From the NCBI GenBank assembly GCA_017656295.1, contig JACDOC010000001.1:62001-126000 (forward strand): a DNA stretch of 64,000 bases. The letters are read 5' to 3'. A program made the translations under genes and the position numbers. This document shows, one piece after another, positions 52,074-61,506 of this stretch (the first letter of the stretch is position 1; every line of letters begins with the position of its first letter). The notes under the pieces were generated by a model. It was not told where the DNA came from. It ran no database searches and saw nothing but the letters and a program-made list of their open reading frames with translations. The stretch is from Bacillus sp. (in: firmicutes) (GTDB lineage Bacteria > Bacillota > Bacilli > Bacillales > JACDOC01).

Positions 52074-52253
52074 TTGAAAGAAATCATTTTCGCCTTATTG
52101 ACCGGATTTTTCGTTGGTTTCATTTTTGCCATGTTCCGCTTACCGATTCCAGCACCTCCCGCTTTAGCTGGAATTATGGGGATTGTTGGCATTTACTTAG
52201 GTTTTAAAGCATTTGAAATCGTTGGTCCAGTCATAAGCAATTTGTTGAAGTAG
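52074..52253 (+). CDS. XapX domain small membrane protein
   Basis: The 59-residue protein starts at TTG 52074 with CGGAGGG 6 nt upstream. It has two membrane spans around MFRLPIPAPPALAGIMGIVG, the hallmark Pro-rich turn of the XapX/DUF1427 family. Function is unknown. It begins 18 nt after the argS stop and is followed by a terminator, so it closes the ywiB-argS operon. Confidence 0.85.
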   Translation: MKEIIFALLTGFFVGFIFAMFRLPIPAPPALAGIMGIVGIYLGFKAFEIVGPVISNLLK

Positions 52254-52256
52254 GAA

Positions 52257-52294
52257 AAAAGTGAGCACTTCTGATGGAAGTCGCTCACTTTTTC
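52257..52294 (+). terminator. Terminator of the ywiB-argS-xapX operon
   Basis: AAAAAGTGAGC pairs with GCTCACTTTTT, with additional CTT/AAG pairing inside the loop. Confidence 0.88.
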
Positions 52295-52309
52295 TTTATG
52301 ATATGGTGT

Positions 52310-52445
52310 TTGGTGGATAAACGGATATTGCGCTTTATAAGAGGTATTCTACGTGCAAAAACGCGTTATTGAAGTGCAAATATTTTTAAATGGATTCAAA
52401 AAAATCCAGTTCGATGTAAAGCATTGAACTAGAGCAAAAAACGTC
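52310..52445. repeat. Degenerate ~21-nt tandem array 5
   Basis: Cores resembling GTGCAAA occur near 52312, 52332, 52353, 52374, 52394, 52414 and 52433, spaced 19-21 nt, with the best pair GTGCAAA at 52353 and 52374. It fills a convergent gap; the remaining bases to 52523 show nothing else. Confidence 0.6.
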
Positions 52446-52523
52446 GTCAAAAGGTGTCTTATATATGAAAAATCCACTATTTCCCTTCAAAAAAATATAT
52501 TTTTCAAAACCGACATACATCGG

Positions 52524-53186
52524 TCATTTTTTCCTCATTTTTAGTTCGCAATAATAAAAGCGGTCGTATGTCACATATGAACCTCGTGTTGAAAACGGAA
52601 CGGCTTCTTGAAACAGCGGCCCATCAAACACAAAGGAATGAAACTCCCCGTTTTCACCGCACGGATCGACCTCATCTGGTAGCTCATGGATGAACGATGT
52701 GTCATATTCACGGCCTAAAAACTCTGGTGACAACTGTTCTGAATCGACACATATCACTTTCGCTTGATACCCCAACCGGATAAAATCCGCTGCGAGGCTT
52801 TTTGTTTCTTTTCCCCACAATGGAAAAATAGGGGTCAGTCCCATTCGTGCCATCTGCTGTTCCCGATACGAACGAATATCTTCCAAAAACAAATCTCCGA
52901 ACGCAACGTGAGTAATACTTCGTTCTTTCAGCTGTTCTAATGCGTCTTTCATCGTCCGTTCATACGTGTCATTATCATAAGGTGGACGTAGCCAAATCGG
53001 GAACAGTTCGAGTCGCAACCGCTTTGCTTGCGCTTCCATTAATTCAAACGGAATGTGATGCATCATCACTTTTTTTGTCACTTCATCAAACGTAGTAATA
53101 AGAACAACCGGTTCGCACTTGTCTTTTAACGTATGGAGCATCATCATACTATCGCGACCGCCGCTCCATGAAAGAGCTATTTTCAT
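52524..53186 (-). CDS. Dph6-like ATP pyrophosphatase (DUF71 family)
   Basis: The 220-residue PP-loop protein has LSWSGGRDSMMML (the SGGxDS ATP pyrophosphatase motif) and DPCGENGEFHSFVFDGPLF, the GENGEFHT signature shared with diphthine-ammonia ligase Dph6. Bacteria lack diphthamide, so the substrate here is a different carboxylate; amide formation with AMP release is the expected chemistry. ATG 53186 is chosen because AAAGGGGG lies 6 nt upstream; ATG 53192 overlaps the SD. Confidence 0.85.
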   Translation of the reverse strand: MKIALSWSGGRDSMMMLHTLKDKCEPVVLITTFDEVTKKVMMHHIPFELMEAQAKRLRLELFPIWLRPPYDNDTYERTMKDALEQLKERSITHVAFGDLFLEDIRSYREQQMARMGLTPIFPLWGKETKSLAADFIRLGYQAKVICVDSEQLSPEFLGREYDTSFIHELPDEVDPCGENGEFHSFVFDGPLFQEAVPFSTRGSYVTYDRFYYCELKMRKK

Positions 53187-53241
53187 CGCCATCCCCCTTT
53201 TGTTAAAAGTGTATCAGGAAAACATGGGGGAGCCAATGAGT

Positions 53242-54444
53242 CTATAACCATGGGGTCACAAGTTGGGCTGTCCATTCTTTTACTTTTGTTTTAAAGCCGA
53301 CTTGTAAATCGGTATCGGTTAAAATATGAGCAAGCAGCAAATCTCTATGGATATAGTCCTTTACGGTTTGAATGAACGCTTTATCATAGATAAAGCAATT
53401 GAGCTCGTGATTCAGATTCATGCTTCGAACGTCGAAGTTTGCTGATCCAATATCCATTACTTTATCGTCAATGATCACTACTTTCCCGTGATAAAACCCT
53501 TTAACGTATTGATAAATGGTGACATTTTCATACGGTAATAGAACTCGGAAATACCGATAGCTAGCTTCTTTAACTAACATGTGATCCGAATGAAACGGGA
53601 CGAGAATCGTCAGCTGAACCCCGCGGCGTACAGCCCCTATTAACGCACGAAATACTTTTTCGCTTGGAACAAAATAAGGGGAGCCAATAAATATGCTATT
53701 CTTTGCCCGTTGAATAGATGACCTGAACGCTTCTTCAACTTGATTCCCACCAGATGGGACTATTTGATGAGAAATTGGTCCCTTAGGTAAAGGAGGGAAC
53801 AAAGAAGGTTCTTCCCATAACTGTTCATTCGTTTCACGGTACCAATCGTATAAAAATTCTGTTTGTAAATCAGCCACACCTTCCCCTTCCAATCGTATAT
53901 GATAATCTCGCCATGGTGTTAATGTAGGATGCTGATTTACATATTCCTTTCCGATATTAAACCCACCTAAATACCCAATCGAACCGTCTATGACCGCAAT
54001 TTTACGGTGATTTCGTTGGTGCAAAGTATACAAATAAAATGGAAATCGTGGTCGGTGGCAGTAGGAGAAGTGAACGCCAGCAGATTCTAATTCGTTAATC
54101 CACGTTCTTGATAAAGGGAAGCATCCTACCCAATCAAGAAGAAGACGTACGGTCACTCCTTCTTTTGCCTTCCGCTTTAATCGAATGAGAAAGTCCCGGC
54201 TCGTTTCATCCGTTTTGACAATATAAAAAAGGACATGAATACTTGATTTCGCTTGTTCAATATCACGGAAAAGTTGTTCGAATAATTCCTCTCCCTCGCC
54301 AATAAACGTTATTTGACTTTGTCGCATTGGATAGGAACGTTTCTTCATTTTGTTAAAATAACGTTTTTTTCCTATAGAGTAATCTAAATACCCCCAACTA
54401 ACGATGATAAGAACCAAGATGATTAAAATGAAAAAAATGTTCAT
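53242..54444 (-). CDS. ywjE: Cardiolipin synthase-like phospholipase D family protein YwjE
   Basis: The 400-residue protein has one N-terminal membrane span (residues 2-22) and two HKD motifs, HRKIAVIDGSIGYLGGFNIG and HGKVVIIDDKVMDIGSANFD. This is the PLD cardiolipin synthase pattern, condensing phosphatidylglycerol at the membrane. Length and position next to fadF match B. subtilis YwjE (also called ClsB-type). Bacillus has a second, main ClsA, so this is the accessory enzyme. Confidence 0.9.
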   Translation of the reverse strand: MNIFFILIILVLIIVSWGYLDYSIGKKRYFNKMKKRSYPMRQSQITFIGEGEELFEQLFRDIEQAKSSIHVLFYIVKTDETSRDFLIRLKRKAKEGVTVRLLLDWVGCFPLSRTWINELESAGVHFSYCHRPRFPFYLYTLHQRNHRKIAVIDGSIGYLGGFNIGKEYVNQHPTLTPWRDYHIRLEGEGVADLQTEFLYDWYRETNEQLWEEPSLFPPLPKGPISHQIVPSGGNQVEEAFRSSIQRAKNSIFIGSPYFVPSEKVFRALIGAVRRGVQLTILVPFHSDHMLVKEASYRYFRVLLPYENVTIYQYVKGFYHGKVVIIDDKVMDIGSANFDVRSMNLNHELNCFIYDKAFIQTVKDYIHRDLLLAHILTDTDLQVGFKTKVKEWTAQLVTPWL

Positions 54445-54578
54445 AATGCTCCCTCTCTTCTAGTTTCAGTACAGTTAGATTACCCTTCAATATTAGAAAA
54501 TATAAACGTCAGTCTTACTATTAAAATGTTAAATTTTATGAAAATAAATAATGTTAAAAATATTTTATTGAAAAAATA

Positions 54579-54606
54579 TTGACTGAATGCTCATTCATTA
54601 TATAAT
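54579..54606 (+). promoter_or_regulatory. Promoter of fadF with embedded fatty-acid-type operator
   Basis: TTGACT at 54579-54584 and TATAAT at 54601-54606 are separated by 16 bp. The spacer contains the palindrome TGAATGCTCATTCA (54584-54597); the longer TGACTGA....TCATTCA at 54580-54597 resembles the B. subtilis FadR box. A repressor there would block RNA polymerase directly. Confidence 0.75.
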
Positions 54607-54671
54607 GGAAATAAGGAAACTTTCTGAAAAATAAAATAGTTAATAAAAGTCAATCAAAGGGGGAGAGTCGG

Positions 54672-54707
54672 ATGACGTTACGGAAAGGAGTGGAGAGAAG
54701 GTCATGA
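54672..54707 (+). other. 11-residue leader ORF overlapping the fadF start
   Basis: ATG 54672 with GGGGGAGAG upstream encodes MTLRKGVERRS and stops at TGA 54705-54707, overlapping the fadF ATG (54704) as ATGA. Its coding sequence contains the fadF SD. Translational coupling is possible. Confidence 0.4.
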
Positions 54708-56818
54708 ACGGTTTGCAATGGATCAACCTAATTGCCTTTTTACTCGTTACCGCTTATGCTGTTGGATTATTTATATATGTGGTTCGTACTAGGATTCAAT
54801 TTATTAAACTAGGAAAAAAAGTTGAATTTGATAATCGAGTCAAAGAGCGTTTAGAAAAAATTTGGGTGAACGTGTTTGGACAGAAAAAGCTCTTAAAGGA
54901 TAAAAAGAGTGGTGCCATCCACGTCATGTTCTTCTATGGATTTATTCTTGTTCAGTTTGGTGCCATCGATTTTATTTGGAAGGGAATTGTACCTGGTTCT
55001 CACCTTCCTTTAGGTCCGTTGTATCCAGGGTTTACCTTTTTCCAAGAGTTAGTTACGTTAATGATTTTATTTGCTGTTTGTTGGGCGTTCTATCGTCGCT
55101 ATATCGAGAAATTAGTCCGATTAAAGCGCGGTTTTAAATCTGGATTAGTTTTACTCTTTATTGGCGGGCTAATGTTATCTGTTCTATTAGGAAACGGAAT
55201 GAGCATCATTTGGCACGGTGAAGAACTGACATGGACTGAACCAGTGGCATCGGTCATTGCCTTCGCCTTTGGTTGGATAGGTGAAACCGCATCGATTGTC
55301 GTATTTTATATTACTTGGTGGATCCACTTATTATTACTCTTGGCGTTTTTAGTTTACGTTCCACAATCAAAGCACGCGCACTTAATTGCCGGACCAGCGA
55401 ATGTTTACTTTCATCGCCTTGATGCACCAGGGAAACTTCGTCCGATTGATTTTGAAGACGAAACCCAAGAAACATTTGGGGTAGGGAAGATTACCGACTT
55501 TACGCAACTGCAACTCATTGATTTATACGCCTGTGTCGAATGTGGGCGCTGTACGAATATGTGTCCAGCGACAGGAACCGGAAAAATGCTTTCACCAATG
55601 GATTTAATCGTAAAGCTTCGTAATCATTTAACGGACTACGGAGCAGCTGTCACATCAAAACAACCTTGGGTTCCAACATTTGCGTTCCGGAATACAAAAG
55701 GGAATCAGCTGGCGCTTGCTTCAGCCACTCAAGGTGCACAAGAGGTTGCAGCTACTTACGGGGAAGAAGTTAGTTTAATCGGGGATGTCATTACGGAAGA
55801 AGAAATTTGGGCATGTACAACGTGTCGTAACTGTGAAGACCAATGTCCAGTCATGAACGAGCACGTCGATAAAATTATTGACTTACGCCGTTACCTCGTA
55901 TTAACAGAAGGAAAAATGAATCCAGATGCTCAACGTGCGATGCAAAACATTGAGCGTCAAGGAAATCCGTGGGGTCTGAATCGAAAAGAACGGGAAAATT
56001 GGCGTGACGCTCGTGAAGATGTATACGTACCGACAGTAAAAGAATTAAAGAAACAAGGAGAAGAATTTGAGTACTTGTTCTGGGTTGGCTCGATGGGTTC
56101 CTTTGATAACCGTAGCCAAAAAATTGCGTTATCCTTTGCCAAACTATTAAACGAAGCAGGCGTGAAATTTGCCATTCTCGGAAACAAAGAGAAAAACTCT
56201 GGAGATACGCCACGTCGCTTAGGAAACGAATTTTTATTCCAAGAGCTGGCACAGCAAAACATCGCGGAATTTGAAAAGAACGGCGTAAAGAAAATCGTCA
56301 CAATCGACCCACATGCTTACAACACCTTTAAAAACGAGTATCCAGATTTCGGATTAGATGCAGAAGTTTACCACCATACCGAACTTCTTGCGAAACTCGT
56401 CAAAGAAGGGCGTCTTGTGCCGAAGTATGAAGTGAACGAAACGATTACATTCCACGACTCTTGCTATTTAGGTCGTTACAACGAAGTATATGATCCACCA
56501 CGGGAAATTTTAAAAGCGATTCCAGGTGTAAAATTAGTGGAAATGGAACGAAACCGCGAAACAGGCATGTGCTGTGGTGCCGGCGGTGGACTCATGTGGA
56601 TGGAAGAAGATACGGGTCATCGCGTCAACGTGGCTCGTACCGAACAAGCTTTAGCCGTTAACCCAAGTATCATTAGCTCTGGATGTCCATACTGCCTCAC
56701 GATGCTTTCCGATGGAACAAAAGCGAAAGAAGTCGAAGATACAGTGAAAACGTACGACGTCGCCGAGTTGCTTGAAAAAGCAGTTTGTGGCGATGAACAT
56801 CAACGACTTGCGATGTAA
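54704..56818 (+). CDS. fadF: FadF-type iron-sulfur oxidoreductase (heterodisulfide reductase-like)
   Basis: The 704-residue protein has five to six N-terminal membrane spans (NarI-like, residues about 5-225), two 4Fe-4S motifs (CVECGRCTNMCPATGTG and CTTCRNCEDQCPVMNEH), then two CCG-type domains (HDSCYLGRYNEVYD; TGMCCGAGGGLMW; SGCPYCLTMLSDG). It resembles B. subtilis FadF/YwjF, thought to pass electrons from acyl-CoA dehydrogenases/ETF to the quinone pool. It heads the acyl-CoA degradation cluster and has an operator-embedded promoter. AGAGAAGG precedes the ATG. Confidence 0.92.
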   Translation: MNGLQWINLIAFLLVTAYAVGLFIYVVRTRIQFIKLGKKVEFDNRVKERLEKIWVNVFGQKKLLKDKKSGAIHVMFFYGFILVQFGAIDFIWKGIVPGSHLPLGPLYPGFTFFQELVTLMILFAVCWAFYRRYIEKLVRLKRGFKSGLVLLFIGGLMLSVLLGNGMSIIWHGEELTWTEPVASVIAFAFGWIGETASIVVFYITWWIHLLLLLAFLVYVPQSKHAHLIAGPANVYFHRLDAPGKLRPIDFEDETQETFGVGKITDFTQLQLIDLYACVECGRCTNMCPATGTGKMLSPMDLIVKLRNHLTDYGAAVTSKQPWVPTFAFRNTKGNQLALASATQGAQEVAATYGEEVSLIGDVITEEEIWACTTCRNCEDQCPVMNEHVDKIIDLRRYLVLTEGKMNPDAQRAMQNIERQGNPWGLNRKERENWRDAREDVYVPTVKELKKQGEEFEYLFWVGSMGSFDNRSQKIALSFAKLLNEAGVKFAILGNKEKNSGDTPRRLGNEFLFQELAQQNIAEFEKNGVKKIVTIDPHAYNTFKNEYPDFGLDAEVYHHTELLAKLVKEGRLVPKYEVNETITFHDSCYLGRYNEVYDPPREILKAIPGVKLVEMERNRETGMCCGAGGGLMWMEEDTGHRVNVARTEQALAVNPSIISSGCPYCLTMLSDGTKAKEVEDTVKTYDVAELLEKAVCGDEHQRLAM

Positions 56819-56843
56819 TGGTCCAATACAACCAATATGGGAA

Positions 56844-56886
56844 ATAAACGCTCCGTGAACCATTTACTTGGTTCACGGGCGTTTAT
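56844..56886 (+). terminator. Hairpin after fadF (possible attenuating terminator)
   Basis: ATAAACG and GTGAACCA pair with TGGTTCAC and CGTTTAT with a small internal loop. There is no long T-tract, so termination may be partial before the thiolase gene. Confidence 0.6.
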
Positions 56887-56991
56887 CTAAAACAATGTTA
56901 GTAAGAATTTTTTGTAAAGTGTTTCAATTTTGATAATTCTACCTTACAATAAGGAAGTAGATAAGTAGATTGCTATGTTATGGCTGTCCCT

Positions 56992-57009
56992 TGAGCGAGC
57001 GTTCAGTCG
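56992..57009. promoter_or_regulatory. Fatty-acid-type operator upstream of the thiolase gene
   Basis: TGAGCGAGCGTTCAGTCG matches the reverse complement of the fadF operator (TGAATGAGCATTCAGTCA) at 14 of 18 positions, including symmetry TGARCG-AG-CGTTCA. Confidence 0.6.
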
Positions 57010-57014
57010 AAAAA

Positions 57015-57028
57015 TGTAAGCGTTTCCT
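57015..57028. promoter_or_regulatory. cre-like site upstream of the thiolase gene
   Basis: TGTAAGCGTTTCCT, with the preceding A, fits the broader cre consensus WTGNAANCGNWNNCW at all positions and lies 44 bp before the start codon. Confidence 0.55.
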
Positions 57029-57071
57029 GTTTTTATTTGTCGATAAAATCCAAAACAAGGAGCTGAGATGG

Positions 57072-58262
57072 ATGGGAAAAACGGTCATTTTAAGTGGGGT
57101 ACGAACACCTTTTGGTAAGTTTGGTGGGGCATTAAGTTCTTTAACCGCGTCGCAGCTTGGAGGAATTGCCATTAAAGAAGCGTTAAAACGAGCGGATGTG
57201 AAACCGGAAGACGTTGATGAAGTCATTTTAGGAACCGTTCTACAAGGAGGACAAGGTCAAATTCCTTCACGACAAGCAGCTCGTTTTGCCGGTATTCCGT
57301 GGGAAGTGAAAACCGAAACGATCAACAAAGTGTGTGCTTCAGGAATGCGGAGTGTCACGTTAGCAGACCAAATCATTCGTGCTGGAGATGAAGAAGTCAT
57401 TGTTGCCGGTGGAATGGAATCGATGTCCAACGCACCGTACTTGTTGCCGAAGGCTCGCTGGGGATTTCGGATGGGCGACTCTACGGTAAAAGACTTAATG
57501 GTTTATGACGGCCTCACCTGTAGCTTTTCCGGTGTTCATATGGGAACGTACGGAAACGCCACAGCGAAAGAATACGGAATTACAAGAGAAGAACAAGACG
57601 CGTGGGCGTTACGAAGCCATGAACGGGCGATCCAAGCGATTGAAGCGGGGAAATTAAGTGAAGAAATTGTTCCTGTTGAAGTTCCTCAACGAAAAGGGGA
57701 ACCACTCATTGTAAACCAAGACGAAGCACCAAGAAAAGATACATCCATCGAAAAACTCGCGAAGTTAAAACCGGTATTTGATCATGATGGTACGATTACG
57801 GCCGGAAATGCGCCAGGCGTGAACGATGGAGCATGTGCCCTCGTTCTGATGAGCGAAGAGCGGGCCGAGCGGGAAGGAAGAACACCACTAGCAACAATAT
57901 TAGCGCATACAGCGATTGCGGTAGAAGCAAAAGACTTCCCGAAAACGCCAGGCTTAGTGATTAATGAGTTGCTGAAAAAGACCGGAAAAACGGTTGATGA
58001 CATTGACTTATTCGAAGTAAATGAGGCGTTTGCTGCGGTGGCGTTAACGAGTGGAAAAATTGCTCAACTCGACCCAGAAAAAGTAAACGTGAATGGCGGT
58101 GCAGTTGCGTTAGGTCACCCAATCGGTGCAAGTGGCGCTCGAATCATTGTAACACTCGTTCATGAATTAAAGCGTCGTGGCGGTGGTATTGGAATCGCGG
58201 CGATTTGTAGCGGCGGCGGTCAAGGAGACGCCATCATGATTGAAGTTCCAAAGCAAGCATAA
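57072..58262 (+). CDS. mmgA: Acetyl-CoA acetyltransferase (thiolase)
   Basis: The 396-residue thiolase has the acyl-accepting Cys88 in [13 protein letters not shown], the catalytic His in [17 protein letters not shown] and the proton-donating Cys in [13 protein letters not shown]. It cleaves acetoacetyl-CoA or longer 3-ketoacyl-CoA. ATG 57072 is chosen because AAGGAG lies upstream; the long frame back to 56970 crosses operator and cre-like sequences. It is followed 15 nt later by the 3-hydroxyacyl-CoA dehydrogenase gene, the mmgAB order of B. subtilis. Confidence 0.9.
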   Translation: MGKTVILSGVRTPFGKFGGALSSLTASQLGGIAIKEALKRADVKPEDVDEVILGTVLQGGQGQIPSRQAARFAGIPWEVKTETINKVCASGMRSVTLADQIIRAGDEEVIVAGGMESMSNAPYLLPKARWGFRMGDSTVKDLMVYDGLTCSFSGVHMGTYGNATAKEYGITREEQDAWALRSHERAIQAIEAGKLSEEIVPVEVPQRKGEPLIVNQDEAPRKDTSIEKLAKLKPVFDHDGTITAGNAPGVNDGACALVLMSEERAEREGRTPLATILAHTAIAVEAKDFPKTPGLVINELLKKTGKTVDDIDLFEVNEAFAAVALTSGKIAQLDPEKVNVNGGAVALGHPIGASGARIIVTLVHELKRRGGGIGIAAICSGGGQGDAIMIEVPKQA

Positions 58263-58277
58263 GGGGGAATTGGGAAT

Positions 58278-59129
58278 ATGGCAATTAAAAAAGTAATGGT
58301 CGTTGGGGCAGGACAAATGGGCTCAGGCATTGCCCAAGTGTGTGCACAAGCAGGATATGAAGTCATTTTAAACGACTTAAAGCAAGAGTTTGTGGAGCGC
58401 GGTTTAGGGGTTATTTCGAAAAATTTGTCTCGTCAAGTCAATAAAGGGCGCCTGACAGAAGAAGAAAAAGAAGTCGTATTAGCACGCATTACTTCTTCTG
58501 TAGATTTAAAAGACGGTCATGACGTCGATCTCGTCATTGAAGCAGCCGTCGAGAATATGGAGATTAAGCAAAAAATCTTTGCAGAACTAGATGAAATTAC
58601 ACCGGCACATGCCATTTTAGCGTCCAATACGTCTTCGTTACCAATTACGGAAATTGCTGTGGTGACGAAACGTCCAGAACAAGTGATTGGCATGCACTTT
58701 ATGAATCCGGTACCGGTTATGAAACTTGTCGAAATTATTCGTGGTTTAGCAACAAGAGACGATGTGTATCAAGCAATTGAAGATATGACAAAATCGTTAA
58801 ACAAAGTACCGGTAGAAGTAAATGACTTCCCTGGCTTCGTCTCGAACCGGGTGTTAATGCCAATGATTAACGAGGCGATTTACACGTTATACGAAGGGGT
58901 AGCAACAAAAGAGGCCATTGATGAAGTGATGAAGCTAGGAATGAATCACCCGATGGGACCGCTAACTTTAGCGGACTTTATCGGACTTGATACGTGCTTA
59001 TACATTATGGAAACGCTTCATGAAGGATTTGGAGACGACAAGTATCGCCCTTGTCCGCTTCTCCGGAAATATGTGAAAGCAGGTTGGTTAGGTCGAAAAA
59101 CAGGTCGCGGGTTCTACACATATGAGTAA
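58278..59129 (+). CDS. mmgB: 3-hydroxybutyryl-CoA dehydrogenase
   Basis: The 283-residue enzyme has NAD-binding [21 protein letters not shown] at the N terminus, [14 protein letters not shown], the catalytic-His loop [18 protein letters not shown], and the C-terminal dimerisation domain with [16 protein letters not shown]. It oxidises 3-hydroxyacyl-CoA to 3-ketoacyl-CoA, the step before the thiolase. Of typical length for the short-chain bacterial form. The acyl-CoA dehydrogenase gene follows after 27 nt. Confidence 0.93.
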   Translation: MAIKKVMVVGAGQMGSGIAQVCAQAGYEVILNDLKQEFVERGLGVISKNLSRQVNKGRLTEEEKEVVLARITSSVDLKDGHDVDLVIEAAVENMEIKQKIFAELDEITPAHAILASNTSSLPITEIAVVTKRPEQVIGMHFMNPVPVMKLVEIIRGLATRDDVYQAIEDMTKSLNKVPVEVNDFPGFVSNRVLMPMINEAIYTLYEGVATKEAIDEVMKLGMNHPMGPLTLADFIGLDTCLYIMETLHEGFGDDKYRPCPLLRKYVKAGWLGRKTGRGFYTYE

Positions 59130-59156
59130 TTTATTGAACAGCAGGAGGGGACTGGG

Positions 59157-60293
59157 ATGCATTTACGATTCACGGAAGAACAAGATATGATGCGGAAAAT
59201 GGTACGTGATTTTGCGCAAACAGAAATTGCTCCATTTGTCGAACACATGGAAAAAGGGGAGTTTCCACGGCCCATTTTAAATAAAATGGCTGAACTAGGT
59301 CTCATGGGAATTACCGTTCCAGAACACTACGGCGGCTCTGGAATGGACTTTATGTCCTACATTATCGCCATTCATGAAATTTCGAAAGTAAGTGCAACGG
59401 TCGGCGTGATTTTATCCGTTCATACATCCGTTGGCACCAACCCAATTCTTTATTTCGGAACGGAAGAGCAAAAACAAAAGTACGTTCCAAAGCTTGCTTC
59501 CGGAGAATATTTAGGGGCGTTTTGTTTAACGGAGCCAAGCGCAGGTTCCGATGCCAAAAGCTTACGGTCACGTGCGGTCAAACAAGGGGATCACTATATC
59601 ATTAACGGTTCGAAAGTGTTTATTACCAACGGGGGTGAAGCAGACGTATACATCGTCTTTGCCTCTACCAACCCGGAGGCAGGAAGTCGTGGAGTTTCTG
59701 CTTTTATCGTAGAAAAGGATACACCAGGACTCATCGTAGGAAAAGACGAAAAGAAAATGGGCTTGCACGGGTCACGTACGGTGCAATTAACATTTGAAGA
59801 CATGAAAGTGCCTGCTGAAAACTTATTAGGGGAAGAAGGACAAGGCTTTAAAATTGCGATGGCGAACTTAGATGTAGGTCGTATCGGCATTGCTGCCCAA
59901 GCGTTAGGAATTGCTGAAGCAGCCTATGAACATGCGGTGGCGTATGCGAAAGAACGTCATCAGTTCGGTAAGCCAATTGCCGCGCAGCAAGCGATTGGTT
60001 TCAAGCTCGCTGATATGGCAACTAGCATCGAAGGCGCTAAACTGCTAGTGTATCGAGCGGCGGACTTACGCACAAAAGGATTGCCTTGCGGGAAAGAAGC
60101 TTCGATGGCCAAATTATTTGCTTCAAGAACGGCTGTTGAAGTGACGACAGAAGCCATTCAAGTATACGGTGGCTACGGATATACAGAAGAATATCCGGTC
60201 GAGCGTCTGTTTAGAGATGCAAAAGTTACTGAAATTTATGAAGGAACAAGCGAAATTCAACGGATTGTTATTGGAAAGCATTTGTTAAAATAA
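59157..60293 (+). CDS. Acyl-CoA dehydrogenase 1
   Basis: The 378-residue flavoprotein has [20 protein letters not shown], the FAD-binding [17 protein letters not shown] and [16 protein letters not shown], and the catalytic glutamate in [15 protein letters not shown]. It fits the short/branched-chain acyl-CoA dehydrogenase group. It is 58% or so similar by eye to the next gene's product, so the pair arose by duplication or are two specificities. Electrons likely go via ETF to FadF. The alternative name mmgC/acdA is possible but not decided here. Confidence 0.92.
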   Translation: MHLRFTEEQDMMRKMVRDFAQTEIAPFVEHMEKGEFPRPILNKMAELGLMGITVPEHYGGSGMDFMSYIIAIHEISKVSATVGVILSVHTSVGTNPILYFGTEEQKQKYVPKLASGEYLGAFCLTEPSAGSDAKSLRSRAVKQGDHYIINGSKVFITNGGEADVYIVFASTNPEAGSRGVSAFIVEKDTPGLIVGKDEKKMGLHGSRTVQLTFEDMKVPAENLLGEEGQGFKIAMANLDVGRIGIAAQALGIAEAAYEHAVAYAKERHQFGKPIAAQQAIGFKLADMATSIEGAKLLVYRAADLRTKGLPCGKEASMAKLFASRTAVEVTTEAIQVYGGYGYTEEYPVERLFRDAKVTEIYEGTSEIQRIVIGKHLLK

Positions 60294-60336
60294 ATGTCTT
60301 TTAAAAGCAACTGACGAATCGAATGGGGGATGGAAG

Positions 60337-61476
60337 ATGAATTTTCAACTAACGGAAGAGCATGAAATGATACGAAAAATGGTGCGCGATTTTGCAAAAA
60401 ACGAAGTCGCACCAACAGCAGCGGAGCGGGATGAAGAAGAACGGTTTGATCGGGAAATTTTCGACAAAATGGCCGAACTAGGATTAACGGGAATTCCATG
60501 GCCGGAAGAATACGGGGGTATCGGTAGCGACTATTTAGCATACTGTATTGCAGTTGAGGAGCTTTCTCGCGTATGTGCATCGACAGGTGTGACGCTGTCT
60601 GCACATACGTCACTTGCCGGTTGGCCAATTTATAAGTTTGGTACGGAAGAACAAAAGCAAAAATATTTACGGCCGATGGCCCAAGGGGAGAAAATCGGGG
60701 CTTACGGTTTAACAGAACCGGGGTCTGGTTCCGATGCGGGAGCGATGAAGACGACCGCTCGCCTAGAAGGAGATTACTATATTTTAAACGGATCGAAAAT
60801 TTTCATCACCAACGGCGGAGTGGCTGATATTTACGTCGTCTTTGCCTTAACCGATCCATCGCAAAAGCATAAAGGGACGAGTGCCTTTATCATTGAAAAA
60901 GATTTTGAAGGTTTTAGAGTTGGAAAGAAAGAGAAAAAGCTCGGCATTCGCTCATCGCCAACAACGGAAATTATTTTTGAGGATTGTAAAGTACCAAAAG
61001 AAAATTTACTTGGAAAAGAAGGCGAAGGCTTTAAAATTGCAATGATGACGTTAGACGGTGGTCGAAACGGGATTGCTGCCCAGGCTGTCGGAATTGCCCA
61101 AGGAGCCTTAGATGCGGCGATTGAATATGCAAAAGAACGTTATCAATTTGGAAAACCGATTGCTGCTAACCAAGGTATTTCGTTCAAGCTAGCTGATATG
61201 GCGACAAGCATTGAAGCGGCTCGCTTACTCACGTACCAAGCGGCATGGTTAGAGTCCCAAGGGCTACCGTACGGAAAAGAATCAGCCATGTCCAAATTGT
61301 TTGCCGGAGATACTGCGATGAAAGTGACTACCGAAGCGGTACAAATTTTCGGTGGGTATGGTTATACGAAAGATTATCCAGTAGAGCGGTTTATGCGCGA
61401 TGCGAAAATTACGCAAATCTACGAAGGAACTCAAGAAATTCAACGTCTCGTTATTTCGCGTATGTTAACCCGCTAA
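60337..61476 (+). CDS. Acyl-CoA dehydrogenase 2
   Basis: The 379-residue flavoprotein parallels the preceding gene: [55 protein letters not shown], and the catalytic Glu in [16 protein letters not shown]. The substrate pocket differs between the two ([19 protein letters not shown] in gene 1, [19 protein letters not shown] here), so separate chain or branch preferences are likely. ATG follows GGGGGATGGAAG. The tetR gene starts 30 nt downstream. Confidence 0.92.
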   Translation: MNFQLTEEHEMIRKMVRDFAKNEVAPTAAERDEEERFDREIFDKMAELGLTGIPWPEEYGGIGSDYLAYCIAVEELSRVCASTGVTLSAHTSLAGWPIYKFGTEEQKQKYLRPMAQGEKIGAYGLTEPGSGSDAGAMKTTARLEGDYYILNGSKIFITNGGVADIYVVFALTDPSQKHKGTSAFIIEKDFEGFRVGKKEKKLGIRSSPTTEIIFEDCKVPKENLLGKEGEGFKIAMMTLDGGRNGIAAQAVGIAQGALDAAIEYAKERYQFGKPIAANQGISFKLADMATSIEAARLLTYQAAWLESQGLPYGKESAMSKLFAGDTAMKVTTEAVQIFGGYGYTKDYPVERFMRDAKITQIYEGTQEIQRLVISRMLTR

Positions 61477-61506
61477 CAACCATCCTGTGAAAAGGTGGTC
61501 GATGAA

